From DASVLX01 sp035552275 (GTDB taxonomy: Bacteria; Actinomycetota; Actinomycetes; Mycobacteriales; Pseudonocardiaceae): a stretch of 10,207 nucleotides of DNA. The position numbers were made by a program, and so were the translations under genes. The notes below the pieces were generated by a model. It saw only the letters and a list, made by a program, of their open reading frames with translations, was not told the origin of the DNA and did not search any database. Location of the stretch: assembly GCA_035552275.1 (NCBI GenBank), contig DASZLR010000033.1:1-10207 (forward strand), written 5' to 3'. Shown piece by piece: positions 1 to 8,194 of the stretch (position 1 is its first letter; every line of letters starts with the position of its first letter).

Positions 1-351
1 GGCCTGCTGATCGTCGTCAACACCGGGGGCGACGCCGCCGTGGCGAAGGTCGCCGGGGTGCCGGCGGTGCTGCTGGCCTGGGCGATCCTGCATTTCGGCT
101 ACGCCGAACGCTACGCGCAGGCGTATCACGCGGCGCTGCCCGAAGAGATCATGGTGTTCCCCGGCACGCCAAACCCGACGTTTGTCGACTTCGCCTATTT
201 CTCGTTTACCCTCGGCACGTCCTTCGCCGTGTCCGACGTGGAGACGGCCGGTTCCACGATCCGGCTGCGGGTGTTGGCGCACAGCGTGCTGTCGTTCTTC
301 TACAACACCGCGACACTGGGCATCGCGGTCGGCGTGATCACCGGGAAATAG
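1..351 (+). CDS. DUF1345 family membrane protein, C-terminal part
   Basis: The reading frame is open from the first base of the window to a TAG at 349-351, so the gene starts upstream and only about 116 C-terminal residues are visible. They contain a hydrophobic stretch (AGVPAVLLAWAILHFGYA), a loop, the segment DFAYFSFTLGTSFAVSDV, and a final helix near LSFFYNTATLGIAVGVI. The FAYFSFTLGTSFAVSDV block, with its acidic residues, and the closing FFYNTATLGIAVGVI helix are what I recall as typical of DUF1345 integral membrane proteins. Their function is unknown. The gene converges on hutI and its last 14 bases overlap the end of hutI, so no space is left for a dedicated terminator. Nothing visible ties it to histidine use. 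Family assignment is fairly sure; role is unknown. Confidence 0.85.
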   Translation, partial: GLLIVVNTGGDAAVAKVAGVPAVLLAWAILHFGYAERYAQAYHAALPEEIMVFPGTPNPTFVDFAYFSFTLGTSFAVSDVETAGSTIRLRVLAHSVLSFFYNTATLGIAVGVITGK

Positions 352-1498
352 CCCGCCCGCCTTGGCCACGGAGCCAGACCGCCCAGGTGAGCGGCACGCC
401 GGGCCGGTAGGCGAGGTGGGTGGCCGAGGGCGCGTCGAGCACCTGGACGTCCGCCCGCGCGCCGACCCTGATTCTCCCGACGTCGTCGCGGCGCAGCGCC
501 CGCGCGCCGCCGAGGGTGGCCGCCCGCACCGCTTCCGGCACCGACAGGCCCATCTGCAACACGGCCGTGGCCACGCAGAACGCCATCGAGGTGGTGTAGG
601 AGCTGCCCGGATTGGCGTTGCTGGCCAGCGCAACGGTGACACCCGCGTCGAGCAGCCGGCGGGCCGGCGCGAGCGGTTGCCGGGTGGACAGGTCGCAGGC
701 CGGCAGCAGGGTGGCCACCGTGTCCGAGCCGGCCAGCGCGTCGACGTCGGCGTCCGAGAGATACGTGCAGTGGTCCACGCTGGCCGCGCCGTGCGCAACC
801 GCGAGCGCGACACCGGGTCCCGGCCCGAGCTGGTTGCCGTGCACCCGCAGCCCCAACCCGCGCTCGGCTCCGGCCCGCAGCACCCGATCGGACTGGGCCG
901 CGTCGAAGGCGCCGGTCTCGCAGAACACGTCGACCCAGCGCACGTACGGCGCGACCGCGCCCAGCATCTCCCCGCACACCAGGTCCAGATAGGACTGTGC
1001 GTCGGTGTTGTCCGGCACCAGATGCGCGCCGAGGAAGGTGACCTCGTCGGCGGCCCGCGCCGCGATCCGGGCACAGCGTTGCTCGTCCGCGACGGTCAGC
1101 CCGTAGCCGGTCTTGGTCTCCACGCAGGTGGTGCCCTGGCGGGCGGCCTCGGCCAGCAGCCGGTCCAGGTTCGCCGCCAGCTCGACATCAGTGGCCTGCC
1201 GGGTCGCGGCTACGGTGACCGCGATTCCGCCCGCCTGGTACGGCTTTCCGGCCATCCGCGCCTCGAACTCGGCGGTCCGGTCGCCGGCGAACACCAGGTG
1301 GGTATGGCTGTCCACCCAGCCGGGCAGCGCGGCCCGGCCGCCGATGTCCACCTGGTGGTCGGCGGCCGGCGCGTGGGATTTCGGGCCGACCCAGCCGATC
1401 CGGTCGCCGTCGAACACGATCGCGGCGTCGCGCAGGGTGCCCAACTCGGCATCGTTCGTCGTCAGCTCGCCGATCCCGGTGACCACCGTCGATGTCAT
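338..1498 (-). CDS. hutI: Imidazolonepropionase (imidazolone-5-propionate hydrolase)
   Basis: A cytosolic amidohydrolase-superfamily enzyme that hydrolyses 4-imidazolone-5-propionate to N-formimidoyl-L-glutamate, step three of histidine degradation. It has 386 residues, near the family's usual 400. Visible landmarks are the metal-binding HxH in VDSHTHLVFAGDR (His65, His67), TTCVETKTGYGL (about 123-134), FLGAHLVPDN (155-164), His220 in RVHGNQLG, VDHCTYLSD (241-249) and the late ASNANPGSSYTTS block (292-304). By family alignment the last metal ligand is an Asp in that block, but here the codon at 617-619 is AAC (Asn294). The ATG start overlaps the hutF stop as ATGA. The same frame stays open far upstream, but those codons run through hutF and are not coding. 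No strong Shine-Dalgarno is seen, which fits translational coupling. The TGA lies inside the convergent DUF1345 gene. The family call is very sure; activity with Asn294 is not. Confidence 0.95.
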   Translation of the reverse strand: MTSTVVTGIGELTTNDAELGTLRDAAIVFDGDRIGWVGPKSHAPAADHQVDIGGRAALPGWVDSHTHLVFAGDRTAEFEARMAGKPYQAGGIAVTVAATRQATDVELAANLDRLLAEAARQGTTCVETKTGYGLTVADEQRCARIAARAADEVTFLGAHLVPDNTDAQSYLDLVCGEMLGAVAPYVRWVDVFCETGAFDAAQSDRVLRAGAERGLGLRVHGNQLGPGPGVALAVAHGAASVDHCTYLSDADVDALAGSDTVATLLPACDLSTRQPLAPARRLLDAGVTVALASNANPGSSYTTSMAFCVATAVLQMGLSVPEAVRAATLGGARALRRDDVGRIRVGARADVQVLDAPSATHLAYRPGVPLTWAVWLRGQGGRAISR

Positions 1499-2784
1499 GA
1501 CCACAGGCCCGCGATCTCGGTCGCCAACAGGGCTTCCGGTCGGTCGATCAACTCGTGCCGGCCCTCGTGCACCACCCGACGTCCGGCGATCAGCACCTCG
1601 CGCACATCGGCCGCGGTGGCCGCGAAGAACACCCCGTCCGGTTTGCTGCCGGCGGTGCGGACCGAGCCGAGATCGACGGTGACCAGATCGGCCCGCGCGC
1701 CCGGCGCGATCCGGCCGGCGTCCGGGAAGCCCAGCGCCTCGTGCCCGGTGGCCGCCGCCAGCAGCTCGGCCGCGCTGAACCGGCCACGCCGCTGCATGGC
1801 CAACCGCTCGTTCAGTTCCAGCGCCCTGGTCTCCTCGAACGGGTCGATCACGGCGTGGCTGTCGCTGCCCAGGCACAGCGGGACACCGGCGTCGAGCAGC
1901 GCGCGGGCCGGGCCGATGCCATCGCCGAGATCGCGTTCGGTGGTGGGGCAGAAGCAGACTCGGTGTGGCACCGCGATGTCGCCGACGGCGAGATGGGTGG
2001 CGTGCACGGCAGTCGACTGTGGACCGAGCACGCCGGCGTCGGCCAGCAGTTGGGTCGGGGTCCGGCCGTGCGCGGCCTGACAGTCCTCGTTCTCGGCGCG
2101 CTGCTCGCCGAGATGGACATGCAGCGGGCGGTCCCTCGCCCATGTCGACACGGTCGGCAGTTCGGTGACCGGCACCGCGCGCACCGAATGCACCGCCGCG
2201 CCCACGGTGACCTCACCGGCTGGTCGAAACTCCTCGACCCGTTCCGCCCAGCGCTGCGCGTCGCCGTCACCGAACCGGAGTTGCGGACCGGCCAGCGGGC
2301 GGCCGAAACCACCGGCCAGATAACAGGTGTCAAGCAGGCACAGCCGGATGCCGGCATCCGCCGCTGCGGCGACCAGCGCGGCGCTCATCGCGTTCGGGTC
2401 GGCGTAGCGCGTGCCGCCGGGCGCGTGGTGCAGGTAGTGGAACTCGCCGACGCTGGTATAGCCGGCGAGCGTCATCTCGGCGTAGACGACGCGGGCGAGC
2501 CGGTGGTACGAGTCGGGATCGAGCCGGTCGGCGAGCGCGTACATGCTCTCCCGCCAGGTCCAGAAGGTGCCCCAGCCACCGTGGGTGCGACCGCGCAGCG
2601 CCCGGTGGAAGGCGTGCGAGTGCACGTTGGCCAGGCCGGGCAACGTCAGTCCACTGAGGATTGTTCCGGCGCGTGGGCGGTTCGGGACGACCGCGCTGAC
2701 ACGGCCGTCGGCGACCTCCACGCGGACGCCGCCGGCGATCCCGCTCGGCAGCCAGGCGTGCTCGCACCAGTAGGTCACCGACAC
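1495..2784 (-). CDS. hutF: Formimidoylglutamate deiminase
   Basis: An amidohydrolase-superfamily enzyme that converts N-formimidoyl-L-glutamate to N-formyl-L-glutamate plus ammonia. This defines the five-step hut route rather than direct release of formamide by a HutG hydrolase. It has 429 residues. Landmarks are the opening YWCEHAWLPSG, LPGLANVHSHAFHRALRGR with HxH at His55/His57, WTWRESMY (75-82), HVHLGEQRAEN (His222, His224, probable catalytic Glu227), VHATHL (His261, His264) and CLGSDSHAVIDPFEETR with metal-ligand Asp308. These match the expected metal and catalytic set. I chose the GTG at 2784 because GGAG at 2790-2793 lies 5 bases upstream. The GTG at 2778 would give a GTGA overlap with the M20 stop but an 11-base spacing. 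With 2784 the overlap with the upstream gene is 10 bases. Its stop overlaps the hutI start. Its product still needs a deformylase; see the M20 gene. Confidence 0.95.
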   Translation of the reverse strand: MSVTYWCEHAWLPSGIAGGVRVEVADGRVSAVVPNRPRAGTILSGLTLPGLANVHSHAFHRALRGRTHGGWGTFWTWRESMYALADRLDPDSYHRLARVVYAEMTLAGYTSVGEFHYLHHAPGGTRYADPNAMSAALVAAAADAGIRLCLLDTCYLAGGFGRPLAGPQLRFGDGDAQRWAERVEEFRPAGEVTVGAAVHSVRAVPVTELPTVSTWARDRPLHVHLGEQRAENEDCQAAHGRTPTQLLADAGVLGPQSTAVHATHLAVGDIAVPHRVCFCPTTERDLGDGIGPARALLDAGVPLCLGSDSHAVIDPFEETRALELNERLAMQRRGRFSAAELLAAATGHEALGFPDAGRIAPGARADLVTVDLGSVRTAGSKPDGVFFAATAADVREVLIAGRRVVHEGRHELIDRPEALLATEIAGLWS

Positions 2785-3964
2785 AGGTGCTCCAACGTCC
2801 GCGTCAGCGCCGCCACACCGGCCTGGACGTCGGCCGGCTCGGCGAACTCGTCTGGGGCGTGGCTGATCCCGGTCGGATTCCGCACGTACAGCATGGCGGT
2901 CGGCACGTGTTCGGCCAGAATCGCCGCGTCGTGGCCGGCACCGGTCGGCAGCTCCGGCACGCCGCCGAGCAGCGCACCCAATTCGTCGCGCAGTCCGGTG
3001 TCGAAGGTCACCGCGCCGGAAAAGGACTCCTCGACCAGCGTGACCTGGCAGCCCTCATCGGCCGCGGCCGTCCGGGCCGCCGCCGCGACGCCGTCCACCA
3101 CCGCGCGCACCTCGCCGCCGGGCACCCGGACGTCCAGCCAGATGTCCACTGTGGACGCGATGACGTTGGTGCCGCCGGGACTGGCCGCCAGCCGGCCCAC
3201 GGTGGCCCGCGCGTCCGGCACCGCGTGCGCGATCCGCCGGGCGGCGGCGACCACGGCGGCGGCCGGCAGCATCGGGTCGCGGCGGTCCCGGATCGCCGTG
3301 GTGCCGGCGTGGTTTCCCTGGCCGGTGAAGGAGAATCGCCACCGGCCGTGCGGCAGCACCGTGCTGCCCAGCGCGACCGGCGAATCGAGATCGACCAGCC
3401 CGCGGCCCTGCTCGATGTGCGCCTCCACGAACACGCCGATTCGACTCAGTCGCTTCGGATCCGCGCCGATCCGCGCCGGATCGAGCCCATTCGCGGCGGC
3501 GGCCGCGGCGAACGTGACGCCGTCGGGATCGCGCAGCCGGCGGGCGGTGTCGGGGTCGAGCGAGCCGGTGAGCAGCCGCGAGCCCAGGCACGGCACGCCG
3601 AACCGGCTGCCCTCCTCCTCGCCGAACACCACGACCGCGAGGGGTCGAATCGGCGTGAAACCGTTGCGCCGCAACGACTCAACTGCCGACAGTGCGCTGG
3701 CCACGCCGAGCGGGCCGTCGAACGCGCCGCCGCCGGGCACCGAATCCAGATGGCTGCCGGTGACGACGGCGCCCGGTCCGGGCGTGCCCCACCACGCCCA
3801 CAGGTTGCCGTTGCGGTCGGTCTCCACATCCAGGCCCAGCCGGGCGGACCGCTCGGTGAACCAGGAGCGCGACTCGACGTCGGCGGCGTCGAACAAATGT
3901 CGGGAGTAGCCGCCGCGCCGCCGGTCCCGGCCGACATCGGCGAGCTCAGCGAGCAGGTCTCCCA

Positions 3965-3965
<1 letters not shown>
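2775..3965 (-). CDS. M20-family Zn amidohydrolase in hut operon (annotated allantoate amidohydrolase; possible N-formylglutamate amidohydrolase)
   Basis: A 396-residue member of the M20 peptidase / N-carbamoyl-amino-acid hydrolase / allantoate amidohydrolase family. The five metal ligands are visible: His72 and Asp83 in GSHLDSVPGGGAFDGPLG, Glu117/Glu118 in VFGEEEGSRFG, His183 in FVEAHIEQGR, and His369 in GISHAPDEF. The dimerisation-domain signature GNHAGTTAIRDRRDP (218-231) and the GHDAAILAE segment (344-352) are also present. The usual NVIPG turn reads NVIAS (267-271). ATG at 3965 is preferred because GGGAG at 3971-3975 lies 5 bases upstream. A GTG at 3968 would leave 2. The gene overlaps the hutU stop by one base and hutF by ten. 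No allantoin or urea genes are near and no hutG is present, so I infer that it deformylates N-formylglutamate to glutamate and formate, completing the pathway. Family is sure; the substrate is inferred from context only. Confidence 0.9.
3662..3676. repeat. Palindrome copy A, within the M20 gene
   Basis: CGTTGCGCCGCAACG is a perfect 7+1+7 inverted repeat. Together with one flanking base on each side it forms a 17-base identical match to copy B in hutH (6588-6602). Here it lies in codons for SLRRNG of the M20 hydrolase. See the corresponding finding for interpretation. Confidence 0.6.
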
Positions 3966-5592
<1,627 letters not shown>

Positions 5593-5593
<1 letters not shown>

Positions 5594-7131
5594 CAGAACC
5601 CCTCCACCGTGTCGAGAACCGCGTCGAGCACCGCCCCCGAGGCGACAAGGTCCTCGGCGGCGGCGATTTCCGGCGCCAGGTGCCGGTCCGGGCCAGGGCC
5701 GTCGACCTTGCTGCGCACCAGGTCACGGATGGCTGCGGTGACCGGCGCCGGCCGCAGCGGAGCGCGGAAGTCCAGCGCCCGTGCGGCGGTCAGCAGCTCG
5801 ATCGCCAGCACCGTGGTCAGGCCGTCGACGCTCCGCCGCAGCTTGCGCGCGGCCGACCAGCCCATCGACACGTGGTCCTCCTGCATGGCGCTGCTCGGAA
5901 TCGAGTCGACCGACGCCGGGACGGCGAGCCGCTTGAGTTCGCTGACCAGCGCGGCCTGGGTGTACTGCGCGATCATGTGTCCGGAGTCGACACCCGGATC
6001 GGCGGCCAGGAACGCCGGCAGACCGTTGGAGCGCGCCACATCCAGCATCCGGTCGGTGCGCCGCTCGGCCATGCTGGCCACATCGGCGGTCGGGATGGCC
6101 AGGAAGTCCAGCACGTAACCCAGTGGCGCGCCGTGGAAGTTGCCGTTCGACTCGACCCGGCCGTCGGCCAGCACCACCGGGTTGTCCACGGCCGCCGCCA
6201 GTTCGCGGTCGGCGACGGACTCCGCGTGCGCCACGGTGTCCCGGGCGGCGCCGTGCACCTGCGGTGCGCAGCGCAGCGAGTAGGCGTCCTGGACTCGGGT
6301 GCAGTCCGGGCCACGATGGCTGGCGACGATCTCCGAACCCGCCAGCGCCACCCGCATCCGGTGCGCGGACAGCGCCTGGCCGGGATGTGGGCGCAGCGCC
6401 TGTAGATCGTCGGCGAACGCCCGGTCGGTGCCCAGCAGCGCCTCGACGCTCATCGCGGCGGTGAGATCGGCGATGTCGAGCAGTCGGTGCAGGTCGGTGA
6501 TCGCCAGCAGCAACATGCCGAGCATGCCGTCGGTGCCATTGGTGAGCGCCAACCCCTCCTTCTCGGCGAGCGTCACCGGCTCGATCCCGTTGCGCCGCAA
6601 CGAATCCGCTGCCGGCGCCCGGCCGCCGTCGGCGTCGAACACCTCGCCCTCGCCCATCAGCGCGAGCGCGACGGCGGCCAGCGGCGCGAGATCGCCGGAA
6701 CAGCCCAGCGACCCGTACTCGTGCACCACCGGGGTGATCCGGGCGTTGAGCAGCGCGGCCAGCGCGGCCGCCGTCGCCGGCCGGACGCCGGTGTGCCCGG
6801 TCGCCAGGGTGCGCAGCCGCAGCAGCATCAGCGCGCGGACCACCTCGGGCTCGACCACCGCCCCCGCCCCGGCCGCGTGCGAGCGGATCAGCGAACGTTG
6901 CAGATCGGCCCGCCGGTCGGCCGGGATGTGCCGGACCGCGAGCGCGCCGAAGCCGGTCGACACGCCGTAGGTGGGCGTCGCCGCCTCGGCGAGCGCGTCG
7001 ACGTGCTGACGGGCCGCGGCGATCTTCTTCTCGGCGTCCGGGTCGATGACCACTCGCGCGTGGCCGCGCACCACCGCCAGCACCTGGCCGCGCCGCAGCG
7101 GGGCCGCCCCGAGCCGTACATCGTCCGACAT
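5593..7131 (-). CDS. hutH: Histidine ammonia-lyase (histidase)
   Basis: First enzyme and first gene of the operon. It eliminates ammonia from L-histidine to give trans-urocanate, using the autocatalytic 4-methylideneimidazole-5-one (MIO) cofactor, and is normally a cytosolic tetramer. The protein has 512 residues, typical for the family. Seen are TYGVSTGFGAL with catalytic Tyr55, the MIO segment EYGSLGCSGDLAPLA (Cys144-Ser145-Gly146, codons at 6694-6702), LTNGTDGMLGM, QDAYSLRCAPQVHGAARD, ESNGNFHGAPLGY, and a late SSAMQEDHVSMGW block. The cofactor tripeptide is CSG rather than the commoner ASG; I recall CSG from other actinobacterial histidases. ATG at 7131 is the only usable start because upstream in-frame codons offer none. 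Its AGGAG (7145-7149) is unusually far away at 13 bases. The promoter must lie in the short divergent gap shared with the IclR gene. Identification is very sure. Confidence 0.97.
6588..6602. repeat. Palindrome copy B, within hutH
   Basis: This is the same 15-base palindrome as at 3662-3676, again within codons for SLRRNG but in an unrelated protein. Similarity continues beyond the palindrome: over 29 bases (6587-6615 against 3661-3689) I count 25 identities. Confidence 0.6.
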
Positions 7132-7144
7132 ACCCGCTATTCCA

Positions 7145-7149
7145 CTCCT
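7145..7149 (-). promoter_or_regulatory. Probable hutH Shine-Dalgarno with long spacing
   Basis: On the minus strand these bases read AGGAG, 13 bases upstream of the hutH ATG, compared with about 5 to 9 normally. No better purine-rich site lies closer. The long spacing may mean weak initiation, or that part of this sequence serves as an operator. It belongs to an 8-base segment that recurs inverted beside the regulator's start. Confidence 0.45.
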
Positions 7150-7202
7150 GTCGCGGCCGGCGCATCAGCTGCGACAACCCGGTAATGTCTCGTATCCCAG
7201 AC

Positions 7203-7207
7203 AGGAG
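7203..7207 (+). promoter_or_regulatory. Shine-Dalgarno that sets the IclR gene start
   Basis: AGGAG lies 7 bases before the ATG at 7215, an ideal spacing. The earlier in-frame ATG at 7185 has no purine-rich site before it. Starting there would put this site inside the coding region, so the shorter form is preferred. Confidence 0.75.
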
Positions 7208-7214
7208 CAGGCCG

Positions 7215-7997
7215 ATGGTGGTGGACAGTCAGGTGCCGGCGTTGCGGCGCGGGCTGGCGCTGCTCGGCGCACTCGCCCGGCACGCCGGACCGGTGTCGGC
7301 CACCTCGCTGGCCCGCGAGCTCGACCTGCCCCGGTCGACCACGTACCACCTGCTCACCGAGCTGACGGCGACCGGTTTCGTGGTGCACCTGCCGGAGCAG
7401 CGGCGCTACGGGCTGGGCATCGCGGCGTTCGAGCTGGGATCGGCCTACCTGCGGCACGATCCGTTGGAGCGGCTGGCCGCGCCGATCCTGCGCCGGCTGG
7501 TGGACGACGTCGGGCACAACGCGCATCTCGGTGTGCTGCACGGCAGTGAACTGCTCTATCTGCTCAAGGAACGGCCGGCCCGGCCGCAGACGCTGGTCAC
7601 CGACGTCGGCGTCCGGCTGCCGGCGTACCTCACCGCGTCCGGCCGGGCGATGCTCGCGCACCTGCCGGCGGCCCAGGTGCGGGCGCTGTTCCCGGCGGCG
7701 TCGGCGTTCGTGCGGCGCACCGAGCGCGGCCCGCGCGGGCTGGTCGAACTGCGGCAGACGCTCGGCGCGCACCGCCGGCTCGGCTGGGCCGTCGAGGACG
7801 GCCACGTCACCGCCGGCTTCGCCTCGGTCGCCATGCCGGTGTTCGATCACGGTGGCCGGCCGATGGCCTCGATCAGCGTCACCTTCCGGCATCCCTGTGA
7901 CGACGGTGAATGCGGCGAGACCTGGCCGGAGCTGGCCGAGCGGGTGCGCCACGCGGCCGACGAGCTGACCACGCGGATCGGCGGCCATCGGTACTGA
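7215..7997 (+). CDS. IclR-family transcriptional regulator, probable hut operon regulator
   Basis: A 260-residue DNA-binding regulator with the standard IclR layout. An N-terminal winged helix-turn-helix spans about residues 7-70 (recognition region PVSATSLARELDLPRSTTYH at 26-45, wing EQRRYGLG). A linker helix, FELGSAYLRHDPLERLAAP, follows. The C-terminal effector-binding domain includes LLKERP, VGVRLPAYLTASGRAMLA (131-148) and GWAVEDGHVTAGFASVAMP (190-208). Length is normal. The start follows AGGAG at 7203-7207; an upstream ATG at 7185 would add ten residues. The gene is divergent from hutH across 83 bases, a strong contextual sign that it controls the hut operon and probably itself. Urocanate or histidine is a reasonable effector, but that is inference. 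Two cysteines (Cys228, Cys233 in HPCDDGECGE) near the C terminus are of unknown significance. Family certain; target likely; activator or repressor not decidable. Confidence 0.93.
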   Translation: MVVDSQVPALRRGLALLGALARHAGPVSATSLARELDLPRSTTYHLLTELTATGFVVHLPEQRRYGLGIAAFELGSAYLRHDPLERLAAPILRRLVDDVGHNAHLGVLHGSELLYLLKERPARPQTLVTDVGVRLPAYLTASGRAMLAHLPAAQVRALFPAASAFVRRTERGPRGLVELRQTLGAHRRLGWAVEDGHVTAGFASVAMPVFDHGGRPMASISVTFRHPCDDGECGETWPELAERVRHAADELTTRIGGHRY

Positions 7998-8036
7998 CGT
8001 GCGCTGACCAGGCATGATGTGCCCGAGCGTAATGAG

Positions 8037-8064
8037 CGTTCGGCCGACTGAAGAGGGCCGGACG
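8037..8064 (+). terminator. Hairpin after the IclR gene, possible terminator
   Basis: CGTTCGGCC (8037-8045) pairs with GGCCGGACG (8056-8064), a 9-base-pair stem with one G-U pair and a 10-base loop. It begins 39 bases after the regulator's stop. No T-run follows. Many actinobacterial terminators lack a clear T-run, so termination is plausible but unproven; it could also be a leader structure for the kinase gene. Confidence 0.4.
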
Positions 8065-8194
8065 GCTGGAACATTCCGGTCGTTCAGCGGGGGATTTCCG
8101 GATGGTGGATGGACGCGCCGGCGACCGACGGCCATGATGCTGGTCTGCTGAGAGCGGTGTCCACGATGGACTGGCGGCGGAACGGAGGTCGGCG
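8065..8194 (+). promoter_or_regulatory. Leader and presumed promoter region of the two-component operon
   Basis: This stretch between the hairpin and the kinase start must hold the kinase promoter unless transcription reads through from the regulator gene. No clear -10/-35 pair is visible. Two imperfect or short dyads stand out: CTGGAACATTCCGG at 8066-8079 (arms pair at 6 of 7 positions around CA or equivalent centre) and GTCCA-CGA-TGGAC at 8159-8171. Either could bind a regulator. GGAGG at 8184-8188 is the kinase ribosome-binding site. Confidence 0.35.

Larger units (their letters stand above)
7132..7214. promoter_or_regulatory. Divergent hutH / IclR promoter-operator region
   Basis: These 83 bases separate the two opposed start codons, so both promoters and the regulator's operator are expected here. 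CTCCTGTC at 7145-7152 and GACAGGAG at 7200-7207 form a perfect 8-base inverted repeat across 47 bases. Each arm also contains the ribosome-binding site of one gene. A smaller dyad, CGCA-TCAGC-TGCG, lies at 7161-7173. TAATGT at 7183-7188 could be a -10 for the regulator gene, but no convincing -35 accompanies it, and I see no consensus promoter for hutH. The divergent layout with a pathway regulator is known for IclR proteins; the exact operator is not determined here. Confidence 0.6.

Noticed and set aside
362..2080. Plus-strand open frame of 572 codons antisense to hutI and hutF
   Set aside because: Shadow frame with biased composition, no credible start signal and no family resemblance.
1499..2143. 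Upstream extension of the hutI frame to 601 residues
   Set aside because: The extra residues overlap hutF in another frame and look non-coding. The ATG at 1498 gives the normal family length and a coupled ATGA junction.
3144..3156. GTCCACTGTGGAC, a perfect 6+1+6 palindrome inside the M20 gene
   Set aside because: Single copy in the window inside conserved coding sequence. Palindromes of this size are expected by chance in several places in 10 kb of GC-rich DNA.
1555..3909. Plus-strand open frame of 784 codons antisense to hutF and the M20 gene
   Set aside because: It is a shadow of high-GC coding on the other strand. The translation is rich in Arg, Ala, Gly and Pro with no domain I recognise, while the minus-strand frames have complete family motifs.
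7185..7214. Longer IclR start adding ten residues (MSRIPDRSRP)
   Set aside because: No ribosome-binding site precedes it, and the AGGAG at 7203-7207 is ideally placed for the later ATG at 7215.
8066..8094. GGAAC-type -35 suggesting an ECF sigma promoter before the kinase
   Set aside because: GGAAC is present at 8068-8072, but no matching -10 motif lies at the required 16-17 base spacing.
8014..8151. 45-codon open frame in the gap before the kinase gene, possible leader peptide
   Set aside because: No Shine-Dalgarno sequence, unremarkable composition, and it runs straight through the hairpin and dyads. Nothing supports translation.
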